From an uncultured Verrucomicrobia subdivision 3 bacterium (lineage in GTDB: Bacteria; Verrucomicrobiota; Verrucomicrobiia; Limisphaerales; UBA8199): 47,949 bases of DNA. Every line of letters starts with the position of its first letter. Positions within the stretch are counted from its first letter, which is position 1. The translations under genes were made by a program, and so were the position numbers. The DNA lies in contig CAIWMU010000088.1 in NCBI GenBank assembly GCA_903913865.1, positions 1-47,949 on the forward strand. Direction: 5' to 3'. The notes below the pieces were generated by a model that had not been told where the DNA came from, did not search any database, and saw nothing but the letters and a program-made list of their open reading frames with translations. This document shows, piece after piece, positions 34,684-44,182 of the stretch.

Positions 34684-36789
34684 ATGAAATTACCCCATTT
34701 TGAAGCGGTGGCACCGAAGGTTACGCCCTTCCTTTTTCGATTTCTACTCGTCCTCTGTCTGGCCATTTTCAAACTCAGTGCTGTGGGCCGCGATGGAGTC
34801 GCGCCGACCGGCAGTGAGATGCGGCAGAAAGGGGACTGGATGCGTGAGAATCTGCAGCGCCCATCCATCCGGGTTCCCTTCTCCTTCACGTTCGGGGGGC
34901 GTTCATCGACGGAGCTTTTGACCACATGGACTGCAAGGACCGTCTGCCGCAAGTTGGATTCAACCCGCACGGAGAGCACGGTGACCTGGAGTGATCCGGC
35001 AGGAGGTGTTCAAATCGTCTGCACCTCGGTTGATTATTCCGAATACCCTGCGGTGGAATGGACAGTGCGCATCAGGAACACTGGCAAATCAGAGACCCCG
35101 GTTCTGGAACATTTGAATGGGTTGGACATTTCCCTCAAGCACTCGCCGAGAGCCGGGTTCCTGCTCCATGGCGTCAAAGGCGACTCCTGCACCGCTGACA
35201 GTTATGAACCCTACAATCTTCCCCTGCCCCCGGGCTTCACGAAGCAGTTCAGCCCTCCCGGTCACTCTGGAAAATCCTGCGATGGACCTGCTGGCTGGCC
35301 TTATTACAACCTGCAATCGGCTGACCGGGGAGTCATCCTTGCGGTTGGATGGCCCGGGCAATGGTCCAGCACGTTCACCCGTGATTCCAGCGATGGGTTG
35401 AGAATCAAAGCCGGGCAGCAGACACTGCGCATGCGGTTGATGCCGGGAGAGGAGATTCGCACACCGTTGATCGCCGTGCTCTTCTGGCGGGGAAACGATG
35501 TCGTCCGCTCCCAGAACCTCTGGCGCCGGTGGTATCTTGCTCACACCCTGCCCCGTGTGGGTGGGGAGCCACAGGGTCCGATCGCCCAGATCCAGGTGGA
35601 TGGATCGCCCTCGGCAACCAATTATGTGAAAGCCTTTCTCGATGCAGGAATCCAGCCCAGCCTCTGTTGGCGCGATGCCGGAGGAGCCTACACATGGTAT
35701 CCCAATACGAACGGCCCCTATAAGGATGGAGATTCCTGGCTCAACACCGGAACGTGGGAGGTGGATCCCTCCCGCTATCCTGAAGGCTTCAGACCTTTCA
35801 GCGATTGGGTGCGCTCCAAGAAGATGCAGTTCCTGCTCTGGTTTGAACCTGAGCGCATCGGCGATCCTCAATGTTGGCTTGCCACCAAACACCCCGAATG
35901 GATGCTGCCCGGATCATCCCATGGATCGATTTTGAACCTTGGCAATCCGGCGGCCCTCAGCTGGCTGGTGGACCACATTGACACCATGATCAAGGCGCAG
36001 GGCCTTGACTGGTATCGTGAGGATATGAATGGCGGAGGTCCCCTGCCCGCCTGGCAGAAGAATGATGGGCCTGACAGGGCAGGTTCCACCGAGAACTTTT
36101 ATGTTCAGGGCCATCTCGCCTTTTGGGACGCTCTCCGGCGGCGGAATCCCGGTTTGCACATAGACTCCTGCGCCTCCGGCGGACGGCGTAACGATCTGGA
36201 GACCATGCGGCGTGCCGTTCCCCTGCTCCGCAGCGATTTTCAATTCCCCGAAATGAAGGGGGTGGTCGAAGGCAATCAGGGACACACCTTCGGACTTTCC
36301 TCCTGGTTGCCGTTTCAGGGCACCGGATGCTACCTGCATGATCCCTACGCATTCCGGAGTTTTTACCTCCCATCCTTCGGAATGGGCGGCCTGAACCCCG
36401 AGAACGCCCCAGCCCAAAAGAAAGCCTACGGCGAGTGTGCCCGAATCGCCCCCCTCATGTTGGGTGACTATTACCCGCTCACTGCCTACAGTCTGCAACC
36501 GGATCAATGGATCGGTTGGCAGTTCAACAGACCAGGGCATGGAGATGGAATGGTTCAGGTGTTTCGCAGGGCCAAATGCGAGCAGTCCATGACCACCCTT
36601 CGCCTGAGCGGGCTCAGTCGATCTGCTCAATACGAATTCACCAACTTCGATACCGAAGGCACCCGTCTGGTTTCAGGCGCAGACCTGATGAAGAACGGGT
36701 TGAAGGTTGAGATCAACTCCAAGCCGGGCAGCGCGGTGCTCACCTATCGGCTGAAATCCGGAAAAAGCGGCCCCAAGGCCCAGCCTTGA
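34684..36789 (+). CDS. Secreted alpha-galactosidase-like enzyme (GH36/melibiase type)
   Basis: A 701-residue glycoside hydrolase of clan GH-D. A signal peptide (PFLFRFLLVLCLAIFKLSAV) precedes an N-terminal beta-sandwich with YPAVEWTVRIRNTGKSETPV. The catalytic barrel has FLLWFEPERIGD, the nucleophile loop LDWYREDMNGGG with Asp447, and the acid/base region IDSCASGGRRNDLE to LLRSDFQ with Asp518. A C-terminal beta-domain ends the protein. In classical GH36 enzymes the loop is KWDxN; here it reads REDMN, so the aspartate is kept but the preceding residues differ. Substrate may therefore deviate from simple alpha-galactosides (alpha-N-acetylgalactosaminides are possible). It lies beside a GH29 fucosidase and a ceramidase-like protein. 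Confidence 0.88.
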   Translation: MKLPHFEAVAPKVTPFLFRFLLVLCLAIFKLSAVGRDGVAPTGSEMRQKGDWMRENLQRPSIRVPFSFTFGGRSSTELLTTWTARTVCRKLDSTRTESTVTWSDPAGGVQIVCTSVDYSEYPAVEWTVRIRNTGKSETPVLEHLNGLDISLKHSPRAGFLLHGVKGDSCTADSYEPYNLPLPPGFTKQFSPPGHSGKSCDGPAGWPYYNLQSADRGVILAVGWPGQWSSTFTRDSSDGLRIKAGQQTLRMRLMPGEEIRTPLIAVLFWRGNDVVRSQNLWRRWYLAHTLPRVGGEPQGPIAQIQVDGSPSATNYVKAFLDAGIQPSLCWRDAGGAYTWYPNTNGPYKDGDSWLNTGTWEVDPSRYPEGFRPFSDWVRSKKMQFLLWFEPERIGDPQCWLATKHPEWMLPGSSHGSILNLGNPAALSWLVDHIDTMIKAQGLDWYREDMNGGGPLPAWQKNDGPDRAGSTENFYVQGHLAFWDALRRRNPGLHIDSCASGGRRNDLETMRRAVPLLRSDFQFPEMKGVVEGNQGHTFGLSSWLPFQGTGCYLHDPYAFRSFYLPSFGMGGLNPENAPAQKKAYGECARIAPLMLGDYYPLTAYSLQPDQWIGWQFNRPGHGDGMVQVFRRAKCEQSMTTLRLSGLSRSAQYEFTNFDTEGTRLVSGADLMKNGLKVEINSKPGSAVLTYRLKSGKSGPKAQP

Positions 36790-36843
36790 GGAAACTACAC
36801 CGCTCCGTCGCTCTACCAGGGTATATCCGCGGCCTTGGGGGTG

Positions 36844-38163
36844 CTATTTTAAGCCACGCATGCCACGGGTGACCCCTTCCACCACCGTGGTGCCAAGGGT
36901 TTCGCCATAAAAGCTGACGCTGGCTTCATAGCCGCCCTTCCGGTATTCCCCGGCGGGAAGCATGTAGCTGACCCATTCATCTGCAAGACCTCCAATGGTG
37001 ACACAGGGAAGCCCCGTCAATTCCCGGCATCTGGACTTCAGTTCCAATCCAAGCTCCGCAGCCATTTCCCCTGGCACCCCGAGAATCACCAGATTTCCCA
37101 GCCGAAGCGACGTGCTGTGGCTCTTCTCGGGCACGAGACGGCTGAGAAACCCTTCCATCATCCCCTCATTCAACCCATATTCAGCCCCGCCGGTTTTCAT
37201 GAAGTCCGGGTGTGCGACCCTCTCCGGAAGAGTGATCGTCTCTGTATGGAACTTGAGATCCACCGCATGCCGGGGTTGAATTTTGTTCCAGGTCTGCCAC
37301 GCCAGGATTCCCATTTCCCGCCCATACCTCTCGGCCCGCTCCCAGTTGCTGTGGCAATCCGCAGGCGGAACGGGAGACTGGTCCCCCTCTGCCCCGTTGT
37401 AAAATAATGCGATAACGCCCCGTCCAATCAGGGCCTCCAATGTGCGCTGCATGTGTCCCGGCCAGTCGCCGGAAAACATCATATCCTCCGGCTCCATGAA
37501 GGTGGGATGTCCGGTCCAATTAACCAGGACGGCCACGGGCTGCCCTGCCAGGCCGTCCAACCGGGTGACGGTCAATCCCTCATCGTGGATCACTCCGCCA
37601 TGCCGCCGATTCCGGTTCTTCCCCTCGGCGGAGGTTGTTACGGACGCCGTAGCGGCCGCAACCCGATTGCTTCCTGCAACCCGGATCACTCTCGCGAGTG
37701 CATCAGCCACATGATCGGTCACATCCTTTCTGTAAATTCCCAACTGCGGGATCTCAAACGAATTTCCCGGGTGAAGGGTCATCATGTCGAAGCTGGTGTG
37801 GGAGTGGCTGGGGAGGAGCATGATCTGGTCAGAACTCCAACCATCCGCCGACAGACGATCCATCACCAATGTCTTGAACCCAGGGGGAAAAGCCAGAATG
37901 TCGGCAGTAACAAGAACAAACCGTCGTCCCCCCTGTTCGAGAACCAATGCCTTGGCCCGGACGGCATCATGGATGCCCAGGGCCGGTTTGCTCATGCGCT
38001 CCCCGTATCCCCCCAGCGCCACCTTCATCTCCAATGGCGGCGTCAAATCAACACTGGCAGATCCAGCCAGAAGATGCTCCGTGACGGCACCGGCGAAGTT
38101 CAGGGCACTCATCAAAACAGCGATTGTGATGGCGAGGGGGAAACGCAGGTTAATTGAGAACAT
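36844..38163 (-). CDS. Secreted neutral ceramidase-like protein
   Basis: A 439-residue protein with signal peptide (LRFPLAITIAVLMSALNFAG) and the N-terminal domain of neutral/alkaline non-lysosomal ceramidases. It has GSASVDLTPPLEMKVALGGY, the zinc-site-like LLPSHSHTSFDM (His120, His122), NWTGHPTF (His219), and the nucleophile loop NGAEGDQSPV with Ser263, matching the GDxSP motif. True ceramidases are longer and have a C-terminal Ig-like domain that is missing here. In Planctomycetes and Verrucomicrobia this short form often sits with sugar hydrolases, so the real substrate may be another amide or glycoconjugate. It follows the fucosidase gene by 117 bases on the same strand. Confidence 0.82.
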   Translation of the reverse strand: MFSINLRFPLAITIAVLMSALNFAGAVTEHLLAGSASVDLTPPLEMKVALGGYGERMSKPALGIHDAVRAKALVLEQGGRRFVLVTADILAFPPGFKTLVMDRLSADGWSSDQIMLLPSHSHTSFDMMTLHPGNSFEIPQLGIYRKDVTDHVADALARVIRVAGSNRVAAATASVTTSAEGKNRNRRHGGVIHDEGLTVTRLDGLAGQPVAVLVNWTGHPTFMEPEDMMFSGDWPGHMQRTLEALIGRGVIALFYNGAEGDQSPVPPADCHSNWERAERYGREMGILAWQTWNKIQPRHAVDLKFHTETITLPERVAHPDFMKTGGAEYGLNEGMMEGFLSRLVPEKSHSTSLRLGNLVILGVPGEMAAELGLELKSRCRELTGLPCVTIGGLADEWVSYMLPAGEYRKGGYEASVSFYGETLGTTVVEGVTRGMRGLK

Positions 38164-38280
38164 AAGGCGATAATGGGCCAAACAGGGAGGCCACTGTCAA
38201 GTCGGCAACCGATGCGTGTCACAAGGCAACAAGACTCCGAACCATACCGTCTCACAAACGATCCGCTCTTGCCGGATGCT

Positions 38281-40110
38281 TTAGTCGCCGAACAATTGGA
38301 ATTCGTTCACCACCGGGGTGTCAGTCGCTTCCTGGATCATAAGCCGGAACAGTCGGGCTTTCACAGCATCGAAAACCTCCCGCTTGTGGGCGCCGATGGT
38401 GGTGCCGGTGACGAGGGTCTTCCACTTTCCAGCCACCTGTGCCTGGACTTCAAACTTGCGGGTTCGTTGGTAGGTATGGTCATCCAATACCACGGCACAA
38501 ACATCCTCTTCGGTGCCAAGATCGATCTGCACCCACCCCTCGCGCGCCTTTTCGCCTTCCGCCGCCCAGATGGTGTCGAAATTTCCGTCATTGGCGTGGC
38601 TCTTCGTCAACTCCTTCTCACGGCCCTTCCACTCTCCGGAGACCGTCACTTTTTTGCCCAGAGACAGGTTTTTCGGGGGATCCATAGCCACAACCGAGCC
38701 GGATGGCTCCACCACCACCACCGAAGCGATGGAATCGGGCGCGGAGGCTGGCAGGGCCACGAGCATTCCCTTTGCGGTGGCGGTCACAGTCAGGTCCTTG
38801 TCCGGCGCGGCCAGCAGATAGGCCCGTTTCACCGTGGAAGTCATCGGGACAAGCAGCCGACCGTTGGTGGGCGCCTTGAAAACATGCAGGAACAACTTGC
38901 CGGGTTTCTGCGTGCAGCGACCATCGAACGGCAGCCACCCGAACGGGCTGGCGGTGGTGCCATGGATTGCTTCGCTATTCACCTGCATCCATGTGGCGAA
39001 CTTGGCAAGGGATTGTCTGGCCTGCGGCAGGATTTCGCCCTCCGCGCTGGGGCCGATGTTGAGGAGCATGTTGCCGCCCTTGCTGGTGACGTCGATCAAT
39101 TGCCGGAGCAGATCGTGGAAAGTTCGGAACCCAACGAGCCTGTTATACCCCCAGTTGTTCGGCAGTTGCATTGTCTGGCAGGTCTCCCAATCAATCCCGG
39201 GCAACCCGGTGGATGGCACCTCCCCTTCCGGGGAAATGTAGTCGCCGGCGAAGACGTAGCCATAAGCGTTGGCGATCGCAATGTCGAGTTTCCGCTGGGG
39301 AGGCAGGTAACCGGACCGGTTGTCGAGGATGACGCTGGGTTGGAGTGACCGTGTGTAATCTTCCAACGCTTTGCCGTCATCCGAGGTCCAGATTTTCCGG
39401 TCCCAGGTTCCATCAAACCACACCATCCCGATGGGGCCATAATTGGTGAACAACTCCTTGAGCTGGCCGTAAAGGTAGGTTCGGAATCGTTCGATGTCCG
39501 GCTTGCCCTTGGCGTAGTCATTGTAGGCAGGACGGTTTGGCCAATCCTGATGATGCCAGTCCATCACGGAATGGTAGATGCAGAATTGGAGACCCTCCTC
39601 GTGGCATGCATCCGCCAGGGGTTTGAGCAGGTCCTGACCTTCAGGGGTGATTGTGATGTTCCAGTCATCGTTCATCTTCGTGGGCCAGAGGCAGAACCCA
39701 TCATGATGTTTCGTGGTGATGCAGACATATTTGATCCCCGCAGCCTTCATCAGGCGCACCCATTCCCGGGCATTGTATTTCGATGGCTTCCAGGTCCTGG
39801 CCAGCGGGCTGTATTGGGAACTGGGAATCTTCAAATACTCCTGAATCCACTCCGCACCCCCCGTCACAGTTTTATCCTGCCACTCCCCCGCCAATTGCGA
39901 ATACAAGCCCCAATGGATGAACATGCCAAACTTCGCATCCCGGAACCACTGCATGCGGGCATCCCGTTCCGCCTTGGTTTCCTGGAATGCCGGCAGGCTT
40001 GTGGTTGGGGGCTTGGCTTCCGCCGCAATGGACGGACTTGCCGAGCCCATTGACAAAAAGATCCCCAAAAGGGCCGATGAAACGCGTTTGAGCAGGGTCG
40101 TTGATCCCAT
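38281..40110 (-). CDS. Secreted alpha-L-fucosidase (GH29) with C-terminal discoidin-like domain
   Basis: A 609-residue enzyme that removes alpha-linked fucose from glycans. A signal peptide (SSALLGIFLSMGSASPSIAA) is followed by the GH29 barrel with KFGMFIHWGLYSQLAGEW (about 60-77), TTKHHDGFCLW (132-142) and the nucleophile Asp233 in GMVWFDGTWD. A beta-sandwich and a C-terminal F5/8 type C-like domain (REGWVQIDLGTEEDVCAVVL to NEFQLFGD) follow, which probably binds galactose or fucose. ATG 40110 has GGA six bases upstream; the ATG at 40137 lacks a site. With the GH36 enzyme it suggests use of fucose- and galactose-bearing polysaccharides or mucin-type glycans. Confidence 0.93.
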   Translation of the reverse strand: MGSTTLLKRVSSALLGIFLSMGSASPSIAAEAKPPTTSLPAFQETKAERDARMQWFRDAKFGMFIHWGLYSQLAGEWQDKTVTGGAEWIQEYLKIPSSQYSPLARTWKPSKYNAREWVRLMKAAGIKYVCITTKHHDGFCLWPTKMNDDWNITITPEGQDLLKPLADACHEEGLQFCIYHSVMDWHHQDWPNRPAYNDYAKGKPDIERFRTYLYGQLKELFTNYGPIGMVWFDGTWDRKIWTSDDGKALEDYTRSLQPSVILDNRSGYLPPQRKLDIAIANAYGYVFAGDYISPEGEVPSTGLPGIDWETCQTMQLPNNWGYNRLVGFRTFHDLLRQLIDVTSKGGNMLLNIGPSAEGEILPQARQSLAKFATWMQVNSEAIHGTTASPFGWLPFDGRCTQKPGKLFLHVFKAPTNGRLLVPMTSTVKRAYLLAAPDKDLTVTATAKGMLVALPASAPDSIASVVVVEPSGSVVAMDPPKNLSLGKKVTVSGEWKGREKELTKSHANDGNFDTIWAAEGEKAREGWVQIDLGTEEDVCAVVLDDHTYQRTRKFEVQAQVAGKWKTLVTGTTIGAHKREVFDAVKARLFRLMIQEATDTPVVNEFQLFGD

Positions 40111-40437
40111 GGTTTTCCAATTTCTATTGCCGGACATGATCAGGGTTAGAACTTGCGGTCGATTCTATATCCCTCCCCGTTTCTTGCAAGTCTGTGGTAT
40201 GAACCGAGGACCGGTCAGGGAGAGTATCCGCAGATGCCGTAGATGAACGCAGATCCCGGAAGGAGGCAGGTCTACCACCTAGGGATAACCTCTCTCCGCT
40301 CCCCATTTCGCCATTCTAAATTCCCCCGTTCCCTTGCTTTTCTCTGGTCATTTTGGTCACCCACAGCTATTCTCACTATCCAGTTGGCCAACGCGGTTTC
40401 CCCCCAATCCCGGGTGGGCCTGCGGTGGCCCCGGAAT
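40111..40437. other. Boundary between the glycan-use genes and the defence island
   Basis: About 330 bases with no supported gene. It contains a small CGCAGAT repeat at 40229-40254, listed separately, and must hold the promoters for the fucosidase gene and the island operon. No integrase, tRNA or clear attachment site is visible at this edge. Confidence 0.4.
40229..40254 (+). repeat. Three CGCAGAT-like repeats
   Basis: CGCAGAT at 40229-40235, CGTAGAT at 40238-40244 and CGCAGAT at 40248-40254 form a short imperfect tandem array. Similar CGCAGAT-rich intergenic repeats are widespread in Verrucomicrobia and related phyla. The array lies just outside the island and may be a marker of a recombination-prone spacer. 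Confidence 0.45.
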
Positions 40438-40638
40438 ATGCAAAAGCACTGCCTGTCGGCCGGAGACACTGCGGCTCACCTGGGGGTCAGCCGGGACACC
40501 ATTTACAAATGGCCGGTCCCTAAGAATATGCCTGCCCACAAGGCTGGCGGCCTTTGGAAATTCCTCCCGTCCGGGGTGGTCACCTGTGTCAAAGCGGGGA
40601 AAGCAGCCCGGATCCACCCCGACCCCAGCCACCACTAG
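40438..40638 (+). CDS. Excisionase-like helix-turn-helix protein, possibly decayed
   Basis: A 66-residue frame with the MerR/excisionase-type helix-turn-helix: LSAGDTAAHLGVSRDTIYKW, then KNMPAHKAGGLWKF and a final VKAGKAA. Small proteins of this kind commonly precede hsdM in type I restriction-modification loci and probably regulate them. Here the residues between TIYKW and KNMPAHK (PVP) and after LWKF (LPSGVVTC) depart from the usual pattern, so the protein may have lost DNA binding. The frame is open upstream to 40243 but shows nothing conserved there. It ends 8 bases before the hsdM stump and belongs to the same transcription unit. Confidence 0.6.
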   Translation: MQKHCLSAGDTAAHLGVSRDTIYKWPVPKNMPAHKAGGLWKFLPSGVVTCVKAGKAARIHPDPSHH

Positions 40639-40646
40639 CCCCACGT

Positions 40647-40793
40647 ATGGCCAACAAACTACCCACCGCCACGACCACGGCAAATATCCGCTTCGAGTCC
40701 AAACTCTGGCTCGCCGCCGACAAGTTGCGCAACAACATGGACGCGGCGGAATACAAGCACGTCGTCCTCGGCGTCACCGAGCTTCAAAACTGA
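40647..40793 (+). pseudogene. 5' stump of hsdM (type I methyltransferase subunit)
   Basis: A 48-codon frame whose first 42 codons match the N-terminus of HsdM: IRFESKLWLAADKLRNNMDA then AEYKHVVLG. In intact HsdM this continues with the LIFLKYISDAF helix; here it breaks off and ends VTELQN and a stop. The SAM-binding and catalytic NPPY regions are absent, so it cannot methylate DNA. The stop is 8 bases before the start of the helicase gene, which has no visible ribosome site, so translation of the stump may feed the helicase start. The break point shows that the helicase module replaced most of an hsdM gene. Confidence 0.8.
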
Positions 40794-40801
40794 TTCCCGT
40801 C

Positions 40802-42877
40802 ATGCCTTACAAGCCAGCACGCGCTCTCGAACTTCTCCGCCTCGGAACTCAGAACCCGAGCGCGGTTTTTCGTGATGATCAAGAGCAGGCGATTCAGCAT
40901 GTGGTGGATGGGCGCGGGCGACTGCTGGTGGTGCAGAAGACAGGCTGGGGAAAGAGTTCGGTGTATTTCATCGCGACCAAGCTGCTGCGAGAGGACGGAA
41001 TGGGACCGGCCATCCTGATATCGCCCTTGCTGGCGCTGATGCGGAATCAGATCGTGGCGGCGGAGCGGATGGGGGTGCGTGCGGTAACGATTAACTCGGA
41101 GAACCGCGACGACTGGCAGGTGGTCGAGGCGGCGCTGGCGCGGAACGAGGTGGACATCCTGTTGATTTCTCCAGAGCGGCTGGCCAACGAACATTTCCGC
41201 ACGGAGGTGCTGGCACCGATTGCCGCGCGGATTTCGCTGCTGGTGGTGGATGAGGCGCATTGCATCTCGGACTGGGGCCATGACTTCCGCCCGCACTACC
41301 GGTTCATCGAACGTATCCTGCGCACGATGCCCGCAAACCTCCGTGTGCTGGCGACAACGGCGACGGCAAACAACAGAGTGCTGGAGGATTTGCAGGTTGT
41401 GCTGGGGCCGAACCTCACGGTGTCGCGCGGCGGCTTGGGCAGACCAGCGCTGCTGCTCCAGACGATGCGTATCCCGAGTCAGGTGGGGCGGATGGCATGG
41501 CTGGCGACTCATCTGCCGAACTTGGAGGGCAGTGGCATCATCTACACGCTGACCGTGCGTGATGCGGTGCAGATCGCGGGCTGGCTGCAATCGCGAGGCA
41601 TTCAGGCGGAAGCTTACAGTGGCGAAACCGGCGAGAGACGAGTGGAACTTGAGAACGCGCTGCTGGAGAACCGGGTGAAGGCGCTGGTGGCGACGACGGC
41701 GCTGGGCATGGGTTTCGACAAGCCGGATTTGGCGTTTGTGATTCATTACCAGACGCCGGGGTCAGTGGTGGCGTATTATCAGCAAGTAGGCCGTGCTGGC
41801 CGGGCACTGAATGCGGCTCACGGGGTGCTGCTGAGCGGCGCGGAGGAAACCGACATCACCGACTTCTTCATCGAGAGCGCTTTTCCTTCGCGCGAGGAGG
41901 TGGCGGGAGTGCTGGCCGCGCTGCAAGGCGCGCTTGACGGGCTTTCCATCCCGCAATTGATGCCGCTGGTGAATGCACGACGCGGGCGGATCGACAAGGC
42001 GCTGCAACTCATGGTGCTGGAATCGCCAGCCCCGATTGTGAAGGAGGGCAGCAAGTGGCGGCTCACCGCAGCCAACTTGACGGAGGCATTTTGGCAACGG
42101 GCCGACCGCCTCACTGCGCTGCGCCGGGCTGAGCAACAGCAGATGCAAAAGTATGTGGTACTGATCGCCGGGCACATGGAGTTCCTCGTTCGCGCTTTGG
42201 ACGGGGAGGTAAGCGAACACCAATCGCCAAACGTAGCCCCGCTGCCGGAAACCTTTGACGAAGGAATCGCCCGCGAGGCGCTGACCTATCTACGCCGCAC
42301 CAGTCTGCCTTTGGAGCCGCGCCTCCGATGGCCGGGTGGAGGTCTGCCACACATGAATGTAAGCGGAAACATCGCGGAGGCTTTCCGGGCTCAACCCGGG
42401 CGAATCCTGTGCATCTGGAATGATGCAGGCTGGGGATCTCTCGTGAGACAGGGCAAGTCGCGTGACGGGCAATTTGCTGATCAGTTGGTCGAGGCGTGTG
42501 CCGCAATGGTCCGATCTTGGGCACCGCAACCGGCACCCGCTTGGGTGACGTGCATTCCCTCGCGCAGACATCCCAATCTCGTGCCGGATTTTGCCCGCCG
42601 TCTGGCTGTGGCTCTGAATCTGCCATTTCGTCCAGTGCTGGAAAAGATGGACGACCGGCCTGCACAAAAGGATATGGCGAACAGTAGCCAGCAGGCGCGC
42701 AACGTGGATGGCGCACTGGCCGTCCGTGAACAGGTGCCAACTGGTCCCGTTCTGCTAATCGATGACATGGTGGATTCCAAGTGGACGCTGACGATCGCCG
42801 CTTATCTTTTAACCTCCAACGGCAGTGTGCCAGTATATCCTCTAGCACTGGCATCAACTGCAAACTCTGACGAATGA
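40802..42877 (+). CDS. RecQ-like helicase fused to a phosphoribosyltransferase domain
   Basis: A 691-residue protein. The superfamily 2 helicase core has a P-loop [12 protein letters not shown] (Lys51), [16 protein letters not shown] at 150-153 in [26 protein letters not shown], and the second RecA domain with [18 protein letters not shown] and QVGRAGR. These are RecQ-type motifs. The RecQ zinc domain is not evident. The C-terminal 160 residues form a ComF-like phosphoribosyltransferase, with PRPP-loop-like [15 protein letters not shown] at 650-664 and [11 protein letters not shown] upstream. ATG 40802 follows the hsdM stump; the frame is open further upstream but without conserved sequence. 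Its stop overlaps the dprA-like gene (ATGA). Helicase, PRTase and DprA together point to phage or plasmid defence, related in parts to ShosTA. Confidence 0.88.
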   Translation: MPYKPARALELLRLGTQNPSAVFRDDQEQAIQHVVDGRGRLLVVQKTGWGKSSVYFIATKLLREDGMGPAILISPLLALMRNQIVAAERMGVRAVTINSENRDDWQVVEAALARNEVDILLISPERLANEHFRTEVLAPIAARISLLVVDEAHCISDWGHDFRPHYRFIERILRTMPANLRVLATTATANNRVLEDLQVVLGPNLTVSRGGLGRPALLLQTMRIPSQVGRMAWLATHLPNLEGSGIIYTLTVRDAVQIAGWLQSRGIQAEAYSGETGERRVELENALLENRVKALVATTALGMGFDKPDLAFVIHYQTPGSVVAYYQQVGRAGRALNAAHGVLLSGAEETDITDFFIESAFPSREEVAGVLAALQGALDGLSIPQLMPLVNARRGRIDKALQLMVLESPAPIVKEGSKWRLTAANLTEAFWQRADRLTALRRAEQQQMQKYVVLIAGHMEFLVRALDGEVSEHQSPNVAPLPETFDEGIAREALTYLRRTSLPLEPRLRWPGGGLPHMNVSGNIAEAFRAQPGRILCIWNDAGWGSLVRQGKSRDGQFADQLVEACAAMVRSWAPQPAPAWVTCIPSRRHPNLVPDFARRLAVALNLPFRPVLEKMDDRPAQKDMANSSQQARNVDGALAVREQVPTGPVLLIDDMVDSKWTLTIAAYLLTSNGSVPVYPLALASTANSDE

Positions 42878-44178
42878 CCGAGCCTTTGACACCGAATACG
42901 CAGGCCATCCTGCTGCTGACCGCTCCGCTGATTGCCGGACGCGGTGAGACCTCACGCGATCTATTCAGTCTGGGCGAATACAATCGGCTCGCCCTCATTC
43001 TGCGACAAAAACAGAAGCAGCCTGCGGACTTGCTCTCGCCAGATGCGCAGGAACTGATTGATGTTTGCGCTCAACCTTTCGGTCGGACCCGGCTGGATGC
43101 GCTGCTCGGTCGAGGCTTCCTATTGAGTCAGGCCGCGGAGCGCTGGAACGTACGGGCCATTTGGGTGATCAGCCGGGCTGACGCCAAGTATCCGAGGCGG
43201 CTAAAAGCAAAGCTCAAGGAAGATGCTCCGCCGCTGCTTTACGGTTGCGGGGACATTGCTCTGCTGGAGAAAGGCGGGCTGGCGGTCGTCGGTTCACGGC
43301 ATGTGGATGATGAACTCATCAGCTTCACGGAGAACGTGGGCAGGCTGAGCGCGGAGGCTCATCGCTCCATCGTGTCTGGCGGTGCCCAGGGGATCGACCG
43401 GGCGGCCATGCACGGAGCGTTGATGGCCGGTGGAGATGTGGCGGGAGTGATGGCGGACAGTTTGGAGAAGGCCGCGTTGGCCCGCGACAATCGGGAACCG
43501 CTGATGGATGGCCGATTAGTGATCATCTCTCCCTACGATCCGGCGGCGGGCTTCAACGTGGGGCACGCCATGCAACGCAATAAGCTCATCTACGCTCTGG
43601 CAGATGCGGCTTTGGTGGTGACTTCGGATTTCGAGAAGGGCGGAACATGGGCTGGAGCCATCGAACAACTGGAGCGGCTGCACTTCGTTCCGGTATTTGT
43701 CCGCAATGGAACCAACGCGGGCAAAGGCAACGCGGCACTTCTGCATCGTGGCGGCAAACCTTGGCCGAATCCACAAAGCGGAAACGAGCTTGGGATGGCA
43801 CTCGTCGCCGCGGCAGAAGCCGTGGCCACTGAACCCAAACAAGACACACTTCCGCTATGGCTGCGCGAGGCTCCGGCTGCCTACGAGGCGGCGCCGATGG
43901 CAAAGCCGTGTGAACCGACGGCGGAGAAGGCAGTGGAACAGGAGGCGACCAAGAAGCTCCCGCCAGACGCCGAACTGCTGAACACGGTGCGGGAGGTTCT
44001 GCGCCGGGAGCTCGTCGAGGCACGCACGGAGGAAGAAGTGGCAGGACTGCTGGTCGTCACGAAGCCGCAAGCCAAGGCTTGGCTCGGCCGTTTGGTCGAA
44101 GAAGAAGTGATCGAAAGGGTCGCGAAACCGAAGCCGGTGCGTTTCCGCACAGTCAGGAAGACTGACCGGTTGCTCTGA
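42874..44178 (+). CDS. DprA-like protein paired with the helicase-PRTase
   Basis: A 434-residue DprA/Smf-family protein. The DprA signature [22 protein letters not shown] (106-127) is followed by the Rossmann-like SLOG fold with LAVVGSRHV (136-144) and [14 protein letters not shown] (166-179), [20 protein letters not shown], and [10 protein letters not shown] Glu/Ala/Lys-rich linker leads to a winged-helix-like C-terminal part ([19 protein letters not shown]). Housekeeping DprA loads RecA on incoming DNA in transformation; here the gene overlaps the helicase-PRTase start-stop (ATGA) and no competence genes are near. In ShosTA a DprA protein (ShosA) neutralises a PRTase toxin (ShosT); a similar pairing is inferred. 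The hsdR stump 1 begins 4 bases after its stop. Confidence 0.85.
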   Translation: MTEPLTPNTQAILLLTAPLIAGRGETSRDLFSLGEYNRLALILRQKQKQPADLLSPDAQELIDVCAQPFGRTRLDALLGRGFLLSQAAERWNVRAIWVISRADAKYPRRLKAKLKEDAPPLLYGCGDIALLEKGGLAVVGSRHVDDELISFTENVGRLSAEAHRSIVSGGAQGIDRAAMHGALMAGGDVAGVMADSLEKAALARDNREPLMDGRLVIISPYDPAAGFNVGHAMQRNKLIYALADAALVVTSDFEKGGTWAGAIEQLERLHFVPVFVRNGTNAGKGNAALLHRGGKPWPNPQSGNELGMALVAAAEAVATEPKQDTLPLWLREAPAAYEAAPMAKPCEPTAEKAVEQEATKKLPPDAELLNTVREVLRRELVEARTEEEVAGLLVVTKPQAKAWLGRLVEEEVIERVAKPKPVRFRTVRKTDRLL

Positions 44179-44182
44179 CTCA

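Noticed and set aside
36771-36840. Inverted repeat CCCCAAGGCC / GGCCTTGGGG between the alpha-galactosidase and ceramidase-like genes
   Set aside because: The arms are 50 bases apart, one lies inside the coding region and no adequate T tract follows, so I do not call a terminator.
38173-39348. A 391-codon open frame antisense to the alpha-fucosidase gene
   Set aside because: It has no recognisable domain and low-complexity His/Gly/Arg composition, and it lies entirely over a gene with intact catalytic motifs. It is a by-product of GC-rich codon use.
40784-41746. A 320-codon open frame antisense to the helicase gene
   Set aside because: The translation is Arg/His/Gln-rich without any motif, while the plus strand encodes a full RecQ-type motor.
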